Positions 13,608-20,963 of a DNA stretch of 20,963 nucleotides are shown piece after piece (position 1 is the stretch's first letter; each line of letters opens with the position of its first letter). The notes below the pieces were generated by a model. That model was not told where the DNA came from and made no database searches. It saw nothing but the letters and a program-made list of their open reading frames with translations. Made by a program: the position numbers and the translations under genes. The stretch comes from 2-01-FULL-39-28 sp964436165 (lineage in GTDB: Bacteria > Patescibacteriota > Minisyncoccia > 2-02-FULL-40-12 > GWA2-44-9), in NCBI GenBank assembly GCA_964436165.1, contig CAYTBY010000021.1, positions 1 to 20,963 of the forward strand, given 5' to 3'.

Positions 13608-14312
13608 ATGCCTTGCAATATTGGTTATAAGACCTACGCGCCTATCAGGATACCAAAGCCCCAGCCCCAGACATTCAGAAAAAAAATGCCTGCTCCGGCC
13701 ATTGATAAAGATTTACTTGAAAAACTCGGAGTAGATGACCGTGAATTCCTGTCTTGGGCCCAGAATCTGGATATAAAACCTCTCCTACAATCAGCTCTCG
13801 AAAAAACTCTTTCAGCAGAGTCGGCTAAAAATGTCAGTTTCTCGATAAGCGAAGAGGGTAACATAGTTGCTGAGAGTACTTATACCAGCAATGCCGAAAA
13901 ACGCCGGATCGAAGAAACTACAAACAAAGTCCTCAACCGATGGCAGATGGAGGTTCTGAAGATCGTTACCCAGCTTCTGGGCTACGATGCAAATATCCAA
14001 AGCCAGTCGGCCGGTGATCAACAAATACTGATCATGGTTGCCGAGGAATTCGGTAAGACCCATCCCTGTAAATATATCCGGGTGTCAAAGGACCAGAACG
14101 GTGATGGCGAAGTTACTTTCGAGCATTTTGCCAATAAGCAAGAGTTGGAGAGAGAGAAGGTCAAGTTCGCCGCTTTGGCTCAAAAGTTGGGGATAAAAAT
14201 TATCATTCCAGATTCGCCTGTTACCGGCCAACCGATACCTGGCAGTGTTGAAGAGCTGGAAAAACAGCATGAGCATCCCCACGGACATCACCATCATGAG
14301 ACCCAAGAGTGA
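13608..14312 (+). CDS. Unknown protein with His-rich C-terminus, partner of AAA+ ATPase
   Basis: 234 aa, start supported by TGGAGGAACG. I do not recognise the family with confidence. A Pro-rich N-terminus (residues 10-30) is followed by a helical region with EFLSWAQNLDIKPLLQSALEKTL, a two-strand segment (VSFSISEEGNIVAEST), a helix-rich centre and a second segment (CKYIRVSKDQNGDGEVTFEHF). The tail HEHPHGHHHHE (about 220-231) is a potential metal-binding site; it may bind zinc or nickel, but could also be simple low complexity. The gene is followed by the AAA+ ATPase, whose ribosome site GTGAGG lies across this stop codon, so the two are co-translated. The DUF1257/DUF2997 proteins linked to Ycf46-type ATPases are a possible distant comparison, not shown here. 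Confidence 0.8.
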   Translation: MPCNIGYKTYAPIRIPKPQPQTFRKKMPAPAIDKDLLEKLGVDDREFLSWAQNLDIKPLLQSALEKTLSAESAKNVSFSISEEGNIVAESTYTSNAEKRRIEETTNKVLNRWQMEVLKIVTQLLGYDANIQSQSAGDQQILIMVAEEFGKTHPCKYIRVSKDQNGDGEVTFEHFANKQELEREKVKFAALAQKLGIKIIIPDSPVTGQPIPGSVEELEKQHEHPHGHHHHETQE

Positions 14313-14322
14313 GGCTTCAGCT

Positions 14323-16275
14323 ATGAGTTTGGCAAAAGACATCCCGAAAGAAAGACTGCCACCCTGGTTCGTCAGTGATATCCTAGAGCCCTTTGAAGCC
14401 GGCACGAGCTCCGTTTTTATTGTAAACGGCGATATTAATTGTTTGGTATCCAATCCCGAAGGAACAGAGAAGTCCGCCAAAACCTATATCAAGCTGAGAA
14501 ATTTTTGGAGGAAAGTTCATAAAGATAACAAGATCGTTGTTTTCTATAACCTTGCTTCGGGTATCACCTTTCTGAAGCCGGAGATGGAAGCAGAATTTAA
14601 GAAAGCCTCCGGTGTTACTGAACAAAACCCGGCGGCTGGAGGTTCAAATCCGGTGGCCAATGCAAGAGCAGATCTTGCTTCCCGCCGGCCTTTGCCGACC
14701 GAATCAGACATTTGTTTGAGCTTAATCGACAAGGCCCTAAGAAATGAAAAAAATATTGCCGTTCTGATAGATTCAGTGCATTTTATTGCACCGGCTGGCG
14801 GTGGCGGTTTATCTCTTTCGCCGATTGATAGGATAAACACTGAACGGCTCAGAAGCTGGAGTCAGAGCGAGACAATAAGAACCAACGGGAATATTGTTCT
14901 ACTGATAACCGACCAGGCCTCTAAAGTCTCGGGCGAACTCCGTCTTAGCGGGAATGAGATACGCATTGCCTTTATTCCCAAGCCCGATTCCAGTCAAAGG
15001 AAAGATTTCATCAGTATTTTTGTAGAAGGCAATGAGAGCCAGACCGAGATCATAAGCCGGTTAAGAGTGCTCAATGCTCGGCTCCCCAGACAAAAGAATG
15101 ATTTTGACAGAAAATACGTCAATCTCCAGATCGAAAAGCTTAGAAAACAGTTAGAAGATTTTCCAGAGCTTTACCCTGTTGCTGATGACTTGGATGCCAA
15201 TACTTTTACCGTTGCTACCCAAGGGCTCAGTCTCGGCCAGATAAAAGAAATTTTAGTTGAGGGCAAAAGGACCGGACTACCGCTTGATCTAAGATCGGTT
15301 AAAGAAAAAAAATATCAGGTTCTGCTGACCGAGTATATGGATATTATGGAAGTTGTGAATGCCAGCAAAGGGCTCGAAGATATCGGCGGTATGGAACATC
15401 TGAAGGCATATTTCAGAACGGTTATCGAAGCAATCAAGCAAGGCGATGTCAGGCGGGTGCCGATGGGCGTAACTTTGATGGGACCACCCGGTACCGGAAA
15501 AACTGCTTTTGTCGAAGCCCTGGCCAAAGAAGCAGGATTTCATTTTATTAAGATCAAAAATATCAGATCCATGTGGCTCGGTGAATCAGAGGCCAGAATG
15601 GATAAATTGATCAACGGCATTTGGTCATTAGTGCCTGTTGTAATAATGAATGATGAAGCTGACCTTGCTGATGCAGACCGCAATGCGCCAAAGGGCGACT
15701 CTGGAGTATCAGAACGGCTAATGCGGACTTGGATGACCTTTCTATCCGATCCAAAGATCAGAGGCAAAGTCATAGTAATTAATTGTACCAACCGGCCCGA
15801 CAGAATGGATGCAGCTCTTAAACGTAGCGGCCGGAGCGACAAAAGAATTCTTCTCCCGATGCCATCGGTAGATGAGATCCCGGCTATTTTTGAAGTAATG
15901 TTCAGAAGATACGCGATAAAGACGACCATCAAGGATTTTTCTGAATATGCCAAAAAAGTTGACGGGAGATCAGGCTCCGACATCGAGGCCATTACCTTAT
16001 CGGCTCTTGATTTTGCTGGAAGACGGGGCCAAGAGGACGAGGAAATAGTGGTGGACCAAGCGGCGCTCAAAGAAGCCATCAATGATTCAATACCAAGCGC
16101 CAGCCAGGCCGATATCGATTACATGACATTAGTCGGCTTACTCGAATCTTCTTCCCGCGAGTTACTGCCGCCGAATATGAAAAAGATCGTTTCAGATATT
16201 TCCCACAGAAACCTAGTGGAGAATCTACCCGGGATACTTGAACAGATAAGAGCCAGGAATATCCTTCAAATCTAA
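14323..16275 (+). CDS. AAA+ ATPase with degenerate N-terminal NTPase-like domain (Ycf46-like layout)
   Basis: 650 aa from ATG 14323, preferred over upstream ATGs (14245, 14296) because GTGAGG lies 8 bases before it and the others lie inside the preceding gene without a ribosome site. Residues about 365-600 form a classic AAA+ module: Walker A GPPGTGKT (387-394), Walker B VVIMNDEAD with Asp444/Glu445, sensor-like INCTNRPDRMD and an arginine-finger region RSGRSDKR (501-508), then a helical lid. The N-terminal ~300 residues contain VFIVNGDIN, IAVLIDSVHFI and NIVLLITDQ strands that look like a P-loop fold without a Walker A, as in Ycf46-type ATPases. It probably remodels a protein complex, with the His-tail protein and the divergent vWA/kinase-like proteins as partners. 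Confidence 0.85.
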   Translation: MSLAKDIPKERLPPWFVSDILEPFEAGTSSVFIVNGDINCLVSNPEGTEKSAKTYIKLRNFWRKVHKDNKIVVFYNLASGITFLKPEMEAEFKKASGVTEQNPAAGGSNPVANARADLASRRPLPTESDICLSLIDKALRNEKNIAVLIDSVHFIAPAGGGGLSLSPIDRINTERLRSWSQSETIRTNGNIVLLITDQASKVSGELRLSGNEIRIAFIPKPDSSQRKDFISIFVEGNESQTEIISRLRVLNARLPRQKNDFDRKYVNLQIEKLRKQLEDFPELYPVADDLDANTFTVATQGLSLGQIKEILVEGKRTGLPLDLRSVKEKKYQVLLTEYMDIMEVVNASKGLEDIGGMEHLKAYFRTVIEAIKQGDVRRVPMGVTLMGPPGTGKTAFVEALAKEAGFHFIKIKNIRSMWLGESEARMDKLINGIWSLVPVVIMNDEADLADADRNAPKGDSGVSERLMRTWMTFLSDPKIRGKVIVINCTNRPDRMDAALKRSGRSDKRILLPMPSVDEIPAIFEVMFRRYAIKTTIKDFSEYAKKVDGRSGSDIEAITLSALDFAGRRGQEDEEIVVDQAALKEAINDSIPSASQADIDYMTLVGLLESSSRELLPPNMKKIVSDISHRNLVENLPGILEQIRARNILQI

Positions 16276-16300
16276 AAGTCCCTGTTAAGGGACTTTTTTT
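16275..16300 (+). terminator. Rho-independent terminator after AAA+ gene
   Basis: AAAGTCCC, loop TGTTAA, GGGACTTT followed by more T (to 16300). Starts at the last base of the AAA+ stop codon. Confidence 0.9.
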
Positions 16301-16370
16301 ATCCCGCACCTTTCGAGCACTTGCAGCTTTGCTGCATAGCAGAGCCAGTGCTCGTAAAGGTGCAGGATTA
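16301..16370. other. Long branched hairpin between convergent AAA+ and nadD genes
   Basis: ATCCCGCACCTTT (16301-16313) pairs with 16356-16368+ (AAAGGTGCAGGAT) with one mismatch, GAGCACT (16315-16321) pairs with AGTGCTC (16347-16353), and the loop holds its own hairpin TGCAGC-TTT-GCTGCA (16322-16336). It has no T-run on either side, so it is not a standard terminator. It overlaps the nadD stop codon. It may stop readthrough from either side or stabilise the 3' end of the nadE-nadD message. Confidence 0.65.
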
Positions 16371-16961
16371 TTTATACAGACCGTTCTCTACTATATATTT
16401 TTCCACTTCCGGAGGGACAAGGTCGCCGATAGGCTCACTTCGGGCAGCCTTCCTCCTTATCAAGGTGCTCCTGCCAAAAAATGAGTTCATTTCAACCAAG
16501 CAATGCTTCGGCGGCAGATCCCTTGGATCTATCGGATAGTCGGGATGGTCTATCACTGCCCAGTTAAGGGTTTCCCATATCTCTCTCCCCTTGTCCCAAA
16601 CTCTCTGAATTTCAGAATCGCCGTTCCTACCCATAAAGACAAGGTCGCCGCCGATCATATGCCAAATCTCAAATTCCGGATATTTGGCCTTTAATCTCAC
16701 GTCTAATATCCAGGTTGGAGTAAAGGTATTATTATCCAGGTCGTAATAATCTATTTCTAGACTTGGAATTTTTCCGAATGCTAATCTAACCATCTCTTTT
16801 CTGCCTAGCGGCGGAGCGGCGGCAGTTGATGGCTTGTCCGATCTTATCCCGCAGGGAACTATGATCACTTTATCGAATATCTCTATCAGCCGTCTGGCTA
16901 TGAGAAAATGATGATTGCCTGGGGGATTAAAGCTAGCGCCAAATTCTATCAATTTTTTCAT
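16368..16961 (-). CDS. nadD: Nicotinate/nicotinamide mononucleotide adenylyltransferase (NadD-like)
   Basis: 197 aa. Transfers AMP from ATP to nicotinate mononucleotide, making deamido-NAD, the substrate of the NadE encoded just upstream. Motifs: FGASFNPPGNHHF (7-19) for GGTFDPxHxGH, where the first His of HxGH appears replaced by Gly; VIIVPCG; a central WHMIGGDLV strand for the IGxD region; and GRSTLIRRKA near the end for the (S/T)STxxR nucleotide-binding motif. The start overlaps the nadE stop as ATGA (16961-16958), so the two enzymes are translated together. The single His change is worth modelling, but conservation elsewhere supports activity. Regulation is through the nadE promoter region. 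Confidence 0.86.
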   Translation of the reverse strand: MKKLIEFGASFNPPGNHHFLIARRLIEIFDKVIIVPCGIRSDKPSTAAAPPLGRKEMVRLAFGKIPSLEIDYYDLDNNTFTPTWILDVRLKAKYPEFEIWHMIGGDLVFMGRNGDSEIQRVWDKGREIWETLNWAVIDHPDYPIDPRDLPPKHCLVEMNSFFGRSTLIRRKAARSEPIGDLVPPEVEKYIVENGLYK

Positions 16962-18778
16962 AATTGTTCTCTTAGCTCCAGATAATGCTGAGTATAATGT
17001 GGCGAGAGTATTGATTCCTCCAAATCCCGGCCGAAAGCACGTTTAGAAAAGATTGGAATCGGCGGACATTGAACCCGCTTAAAAAATGACCGATAGAGTG
17101 CCCGCCACTGTTTTTCCAGATCCTCGACGAAAGCTTCACCTGTTGAGAACAGTCGTTTTAAAGTGCCTGATTCGAGCTTGAGCTCTTCTTCGAGTTTGCC
17201 TTGAAGATATGTTTCCAGAAACCATTCCGGATTTTTTCTGAATTCGGTGAATGCCCGGACCATTTCGTCGTGGTAACCGCGCTTATCCCGATAGCCGTAA
17301 TCAAACGGGTCATGCTGATCCTTTAACAAATCCGTCAGTTCAGCTGAAGGAATCTGGCCGATACATGCCTCGGGAATTACTTCCTTTTTGAATCTTTCTT
17401 TATTTATATAATCAGCAATCTGCCTGATTTCCCTTTTCACTAAATCGCCTAACGGCGCATAGAATCCGGCAATATCCCCATACAAAGTCCCGTAACCGAA
17501 GGCAACTTCGACCTTATTGGAGTTGCATACGAACACACCGCCTTCCCGTTGAGCAATAGCCGCAAGTATCTCCATACGAACCCGGGCTTGGACGTTTTGA
17601 AAAGCTAAGGTACCCCATTCAATTTGAGTCGCAATAAGGATGGGACTAACGATCTTGTTTATTGGTATAACCCTATATTCTACACCCAGATTCTGAGTAA
17701 TAGTTTTGGCAATATCCTGTGTTTCCTGGCTATTAAGAAATGGCATATTGACCGCCACTAACCTTTCCGGCCCTAAAACATCAACAAAATGCGCCAATGA
17801 AACGGCTGAATCAATTCCCCCGCTTAAACCGATAATTATTTTTTTCATCCACGGCTGAACCATAGACTTGGTAGCACAAGTCATGGCCGCATAAAGTTCA
17901 GCGGTATCGTCCGCGTGACGAGTTTCAACAACTTTAGACTTCTTTTTCATCACAAAGTCGTGTCCATCAGTTGCATAAGGCGGTACTTCATAAACGATAT
18001 CGCCTCTCTCATTATATACGGTCGAACTGCCGTCAAAGACCATAATATTCTTGCCGGTATTCTGTGTCCCGGTATTGTTCACATAAACAAATGGGACTTT
18101 GCATTCGGTCAAAAGCTCTTTGACCACCCGGTGACGCTTGTCGTTTTTCTTCCAAGTCCAGGGCGAAGCTGAAAGATTAAAAATAATCTGAGCGCCCCTA
18201 TCAACTAAGATTTCGGTTGGGTTAAAGGCATAATCCTGATGCCACATATCCTCACAAAGGATGACACCGGCATTAATAAGGCTGCCTTTTGTCGCAATAT
18301 CAAATGATTTTAATTCATCGGATAAACTTTCCCCGAGTTCTTCAGCAACCTTACGCATTGAATAAAAATGCTTATCATCGTTAAAGAAGCGGTAATTGGG
18401 TTGTAATGATTTGATCGTATAACCAAGCATATTGCCATTCGTAGCAAATATTGCTCCGTTATGATTTCTGGGCCGACCATCTTCGCCTTTTGCAACTACA
18501 GAGAGCACTGTTCCAAAAATTGCTGTTATACCAGAAGGAGTTTCTTCAATGATCTTTTTATTCCAGATAGAAACATCATCAACAAAGGCATCGTCTTCAA
18601 AAATATCACCGACAAGATAGCCGGTTACAGACATTTCCGGAAATACAATTATATCAACTCCCCGCTCAGTAGCAGATTTAATTTCCAGAATAATATATTC
18701 GGCATTTAAATCCGGCCGGCCAGGCACAACCGGCATTTGGCATAATGAGATTTTGAGTCCTTCAAGGTTCTGATCCAT
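16958..18778 (-). CDS. nadE: Glutamine-dependent NAD synthetase
   Basis: 606 aa, the usual length of the two-domain enzyme. The N-terminal nitrilase-type glutaminase has Glu48 (IVFPEMSVTGY), Lys123 (TIKSLQPNYRFF) and catalytic Cys175 (VILCEDMWH); it frees ammonia from glutamine. The C-terminal synthetase has the PP-loop LSGGIDSAVS (318-327), followed by NSNKVEVAFGYGTLYGD and GDLVKREIRQIAD. It converts deamido-NAD to NAD with ATP. It is the first gene of a two-gene operon with nadD. The ATG at 18778 has only a weak ribosome site. A promoter TGGACA-N16-TAAATT lies upstream, and an NrtR-type operator lies at 18874-18892 in the same divergent region. Confidence 0.93.
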   Translation of the reverse strand: MDQNLEGLKISLCQMPVVPGRPDLNAEYIILEIKSATERGVDIIVFPEMSVTGYLVGDIFEDDAFVDDVSIWNKKIIEETPSGITAIFGTVLSVVAKGEDGRPRNHNGAIFATNGNMLGYTIKSLQPNYRFFNDDKHFYSMRKVAEELGESLSDELKSFDIATKGSLINAGVILCEDMWHQDYAFNPTEILVDRGAQIIFNLSASPWTWKKNDKRHRVVKELLTECKVPFVYVNNTGTQNTGKNIMVFDGSSTVYNERGDIVYEVPPYATDGHDFVMKKKSKVVETRHADDTAELYAAMTCATKSMVQPWMKKIIIGLSGGIDSAVSLAHFVDVLGPERLVAVNMPFLNSQETQDIAKTITQNLGVEYRVIPINKIVSPILIATQIEWGTLAFQNVQARVRMEILAAIAQREGGVFVCNSNKVEVAFGYGTLYGDIAGFYAPLGDLVKREIRQIADYINKERFKKEVIPEACIGQIPSAELTDLLKDQHDPFDYGYRDKRGYHDEMVRAFTEFRKNPEWFLETYLQGKLEEELKLESGTLKRLFSTGEAFVEDLEKQWRALYRSFFKRVQCPPIPIFSKRAFGRDLEESILSPHYTQHYLELREQL

Positions 18779-18815
18779 AGAAAATAACTCACATGATGTT
18801 AAGTTTCTGGCTGTT

Positions 18816-18844
18816 AATTTACCAGAATTTCACAAAATGTCCAG
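18816..18844 (-). promoter_or_regulatory. Possible promoter of nadE-nadD
   Basis: On the minus strand, TGGACA at 18844-18839, 16-base spacer, TAAATT at 18821-18816. The NrtR-type operator is about 30 bases upstream, not over the promoter, so control of this direction is less certain. Confidence 0.5.
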
Positions 18845-18847
18845 CTC

Positions 18848-18877
18848 TTGACTTCAATATACACCTTCTGATATAGT
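18848..18877 (+). promoter_or_regulatory. Promoter of the deoxyribosyltransferase-Nudix/pncA operon
   Basis: -35 TTGACT at 18848-18853, 18-base spacer, -10 TATAGT at 18872-18877. The -10 shares four bases with the operator that follows. Confidence 0.7.
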
Positions 18878-18892
18878 GTGTCCAGTACACTA
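18874..18892. promoter_or_regulatory. NrtR operator, site 2
   Basis: TAGTGT, 7 bases (GTCCAGT), ACACTA: the same arms and spacing as site 1, with an unrelated spacer, which is the pattern expected of a dimer-binding site. It covers the -10 and start point of the rightward operon and lies in the nadE divergent region. Confidence 0.82.
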
Positions 18893-18915
18893 ACAACGAG
18901 ATCGGAGAACAAGCG

Positions 18916-20118
18916 ATGCATATCGTCTACAGCTTAGAAGAACCGCCGGAATCATTCAGTAAATCACTGTTTCTAGCCGGACCCACTCCCCGCTCAACTA
19001 AAGTTGAGTCGTGGCGACCACAGGCACTCGAACTCTTGGAAAAAAGAAGGAATTATGACGGCATAGTCTTCGTACCAGAAGAGAGACCGGGCAATAAAAA
19101 TAAAGTTATCCCAGAGAATGGTTATCCTGAATGGGAACATTACGCAATGGGTATGTCAGACCTTGTACTATTCTGGGTGCCTAGAGATCTCTCGCTGATA
19201 CCGAGTGATGCAAATGCAGATATACTGCTTCCTAAAATGCCGGCCCTAACTACCAACGTGGAATACGGCTTGATGGCTCACTCTGGGAAATCTTTATTCG
19301 GACCTATTCATGGAGACAAGAATGAATACCTTAGATTTATAGCCGATAAATTCCACATTCCCCAGTCTTACACTCTTGAGGGAATGCTCAATAAAGCTGT
19401 TTTCGAAATACTGGGCGATGGTGCTTCAAGAACCGGCGGGGAAAGAGAAGTCCCCCTCTTTATATGGCGACATCGGGCATTTCAAAACTGGCACCAAGCC
19501 CACAAAAATGCCGGAAACCGGCTAGACGGAGCACAAGTACAATGGCTTTCGAGAGTAAGGAATAAGCCGGAAGCAATATTCGCTTTCGCTATTCGCCCGA
19601 ACATATACATAACCAACGAAGACAGGAATAAAATAAATGACCCCGTCTTGTTCCGCTTAGATATTTCTTCAGTCATCTTATACAAAAAAAGGTCGGACCC
19701 GCTTGATTCTGAAATTGTCTTAGTAAGAGAGTTCCGGAGCGCGGTTTCAAATGCTGATTGCTTTATCTGGGAGTTACCAGGCGGTTCTTCTCCGTTTATT
19801 ACCGACCCGCTTAAAGTAGCTATCGAGGAAACAAGAGAAGAGGTCGGCCTAGAACTTGAACCAGACCGGTTGAAATACATCGGTTCACGCCAGATGGTCG
19901 GAACATTTGCCAGCTACAAATCATATGCATATGCGACTGAACTAACAGATGATGAACTTGAATGGCTAAAAAGTCAGAAAGGCATTCCTCATGGCGCCGA
20001 TTATCCTGACAATCCAACGGGAGAGCAGGCCTACACCGAAGTTGTCAAATTGAGAGATATAATGCATAATGACTTGGTTGATTTTGCGAATGTTGGAATG
20101 ATACGTTTGGTTCTTTAA
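18916..20118 (+). CDS. Nucleoside 2-deoxyribosyltransferase-like / Nudix fusion
   Basis: 400 aa. Residues about 15-150 have the deoxyribosyltransferase fold: SLFLAGPTPRS (17-27), DGIVFVPEE (48-56), SDLVLFWVPRD (81-91) and TTNVEYGLMAHSGK (112-125), with Glu116 as the likely catalytic nucleophile. These proteins cleave or transfer N-glycosidic bonds. Residues about 245-400 are a Nudix domain; GGSSPFITDPLKVAIEETREEVGL begins at 289 and keeps the EExxEE metal ligands but changes the first Glu to Thr and the Arg to Glu. It shares an operon with nicotinamidase, and an NrtR-type operator lies over its promoter. It may cleave NAD or nicotinamide nucleosides and hydrolyse the ADP-ribose product; this is inference. 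Start has a modest CGGAG site. Confidence 0.82.
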   Translation: MHIVYSLEEPPESFSKSLFLAGPTPRSTKVESWRPQALELLEKRRNYDGIVFVPEERPGNKNKVIPENGYPEWEHYAMGMSDLVLFWVPRDLSLIPSDANADILLPKMPALTTNVEYGLMAHSGKSLFGPIHGDKNEYLRFIADKFHIPQSYTLEGMLNKAVFEILGDGASRTGGEREVPLFIWRHRAFQNWHQAHKNAGNRLDGAQVQWLSRVRNKPEAIFAFAIRPNIYITNEDRNKINDPVLFRLDISSVILYKKRSDPLDSEIVLVREFRSAVSNADCFIWELPGGSSPFITDPLKVAIEETREEVGLELEPDRLKYIGSRQMVGTFASYKSYAYATELTDDELEWLKSQKGIPHGADYPDNPTGEQAYTEVVKLRDIMHNDLVDFANVGMIRLVL

Positions 20119-20131
20119 AAAAGGAGGGGGC

Positions 20132-20851
20132 ATGGCCAAAAAACAAACAAGAAAAGCTCTTCTCGTAGTTGACGTCCAGAATGATTTTTGCCCGGGCGGA
20201 GCATTAGCGGTAAGAAATGGGGACTTAGTAGTTGAGCCATTGAATCGTGTTATTAAATTTTTGAATGATTATGGAGACCCCGTCTACTTTTCTAGAGACT
20301 GGCACCCTCATCAAACGAAGCATTTCAAAGAATTTGGAGGAATCTGGCCAGTTCATTGTGTTCGCACTACATGGGGAGCTCAATTTCATCCAAAGCTGAA
20401 GGTAGTAGAAGATGTTTTATCGAAAATAGTATCCAAGGGTCAATCCACTGAAGATGGTGGCTACTCTCCCTTCGAAGGTAGATTAATCGAATACATGCCG
20501 TCAGGAGTTGGCTGGGATGGTGCATCATTAGATGAGGAACTAGAATCTGAGTTAGTAAGCGACCTCTATATCGGCGGACTTGCTACTGACTGGTGCGTCA
20601 AAGCCGCCTGCCTAGATGCCAGAAAGCTTGGCTATACCGTATATCTCTTAACCGATGCTTGTCGAGCAGTGAACATTAACAACCCCGATGATCCGCGCAG
20701 ATCAGAACCTAAAATAGTTGATATTATTAACTGGCTAAAACATCACAATAACCCAGTAACTGATGAGAACATTGCTCTCGAAGAGATGACACGAGCTGGG
20801 GTAATATTAACCACTACCCATGAGGTTTTACTAAACGAGAGTCGAGCTTAG
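20132..20851 (+). CDS. pncA: Nicotinamidase
   Basis: 239 aa. Deamidates nicotinamide to nicotinate, the entry to the Preiss-Handler route. The isochorismatase-fold catalytic triad is visible: Asp14 (VVDVQNDF), Lys102 (SKGQS) and Cys155 (GGLATDWCVKAA). The metal site is Asp56-Trp-His58-Pro-His60 (SRDWHPH). The start has AAAAAGGAGGGGGC just before the ATG and lies 13 bases after the deoxyribosyltransferase-Nudix stop, so it is the second gene of that operon and probably NrtR-controlled. The next enzyme, nicotinate phosphoribosyltransferase, is not in the window. The protein is slightly longer than E. coli PncA, mainly at the C-terminus. Confidence 0.92.
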   Translation: MAKKQTRKALLVVDVQNDFCPGGALAVRNGDLVVEPLNRVIKFLNDYGDPVYFSRDWHPHQTKHFKEFGGIWPVHCVRTTWGAQFHPKLKVVEDVLSKIVSKGQSTEDGGYSPFEGRLIEYMPSGVGWDGASLDEELESELVSDLYIGGLATDWCVKAACLDARKLGYTVYLLTDACRAVNINNPDDPRRSEPKIVDIINWLKHHNNPVTDENIALEEMTRAGVILTTTHEVLLNESRA

Positions 20852-20864
20852 CTCGACTTTTTTA
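20840..20864 (+). terminator. Rho-independent terminator of the pncA operon
   Basis: AGTCGAGC (20840-20847), loop TTA, GCTCGACT (20851-20858), then a T-run. The pncA stop codon forms the loop. Confidence 0.9.
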
Positions 20865-20875
20865 TTGTTTTGATT

Positions 20876-20911
20876 GTTTTATAAACCGCGTATATGCGAC
20901 ATTTATAAAAC
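20876..20911. repeat. Inverted repeat near the right edge
   Basis: GTTTTATAAA (20876-20885) pairs with TTTATAAAAC (20902-20911), with an inner CGCG/TGCG stem. It lies between the pncA terminator and whatever follows the window. The remaining bases to 20963 are AT-rich with no ORF I can support. Confidence 0.55.
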
Positions 20912-20963
20912 GGCACTGTATAACTAATTGGTTGATCTTTTGTATTTAATCAAAATATAGCTT

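Noticed and set aside
13608..14312. Assignment to DUF1257/Ycf35 or DUF2997
   Set aside because: Only the linkage to a Ycf46-like ATPase and a vague strand pattern support it; no clear motif match.
14245..14322. Longer N-terminus for the AAA+ ATPase
   Set aside because: It would overlap the preceding gene by 68 bases and has no ribosome site, unlike ATG 14323.
16301..16370. tRNA-like or integron attC-like fold
   Set aside because: No T-loop GTTCRANNC, no CCA-type acceptor stem and no RYYYAAC/GTTRRRY core sites.

Overview
The window is densely coded bacterial DNA with 19 genes and no gene-free stretch longer than about 250 bases. TGA works as a stop (for example at 1504-1506 and 14310-14312), so the code is the standard bacterial one. 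Shine-Dalgarno sites are strong at many genes, three genes start at TTG, and promoters are sigma70-like (TTGACA, 17 bases, TAAATA/TAAAAT/TACAAT). Most proteins are divergent members of their families. This would suit an uncultured lineage such as Patescibacteria/CPR, but the sequence alone does not prove it. There are no rRNA, tRNA, CRISPR or IS elements.

NAD theme at both ends. Left: a partial NAD kinase (minus, cut by the window edge) faces an NrtR-type Nudix/winged-helix regulator (plus). Right: a nadE-nadD operon (minus) faces a deoxyribosyltransferase-Nudix fusion plus a nicotinamidase (plus). The same 19-base operator, TAGTGT-N7-ACACTA, lies over the promoters of both divergent pairs (817-837 and 18874-18892) and was not found elsewhere. 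The most economical reading is one NrtR regulon for NAD salvage and turnover: cleavage of NAD or related nucleosides, Nudix hydrolysis, nicotinamide deamidation, adenylylation, amidation and phosphorylation. Nicotinate phosphoribosyltransferase is not in the window.

1.6-4.7 kb is a DNA-repair-like group: a BRCT protein, a Cas4/RecB-like PD-(D/E)XK nuclease with four cysteines, a convergent ATP-dependent DNA ligase with a C-terminal zinc ribbon, and a small unknown protein. 4.8-6.2 kb holds a malate:quinone-oxidoreductase-like flavoprotein.

6.4-10.3 kb holds an unusual trio: a nucleotidyltransferase-like/SAM-methyltransferase fusion (plus) convergent with an operon of a pyruvate-kinase-like protein and a divergent adenylosuccinate-synthetase-like protein (minus). 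I do not recognise a known pathway; a modified nucleotide product is possible.

10.4-16.3 kb is the most system-like block: two divergent operons from one palindromic control region. Leftward: a J-like/kinase-like protein whose catalytic Asp is replaced by Asn, a vWA protein with a YfaP-like domain, and an 80-aa protein. Rightward: a protein with a His-rich tail and a two-part AAA+ ATPase. This looks like a signalling/remodelling module of unknown function.

Intergenic regions are rich in perfect inverted repeats. Several sit directly upstream of promoters, which is a recurring and unexplained layout here.
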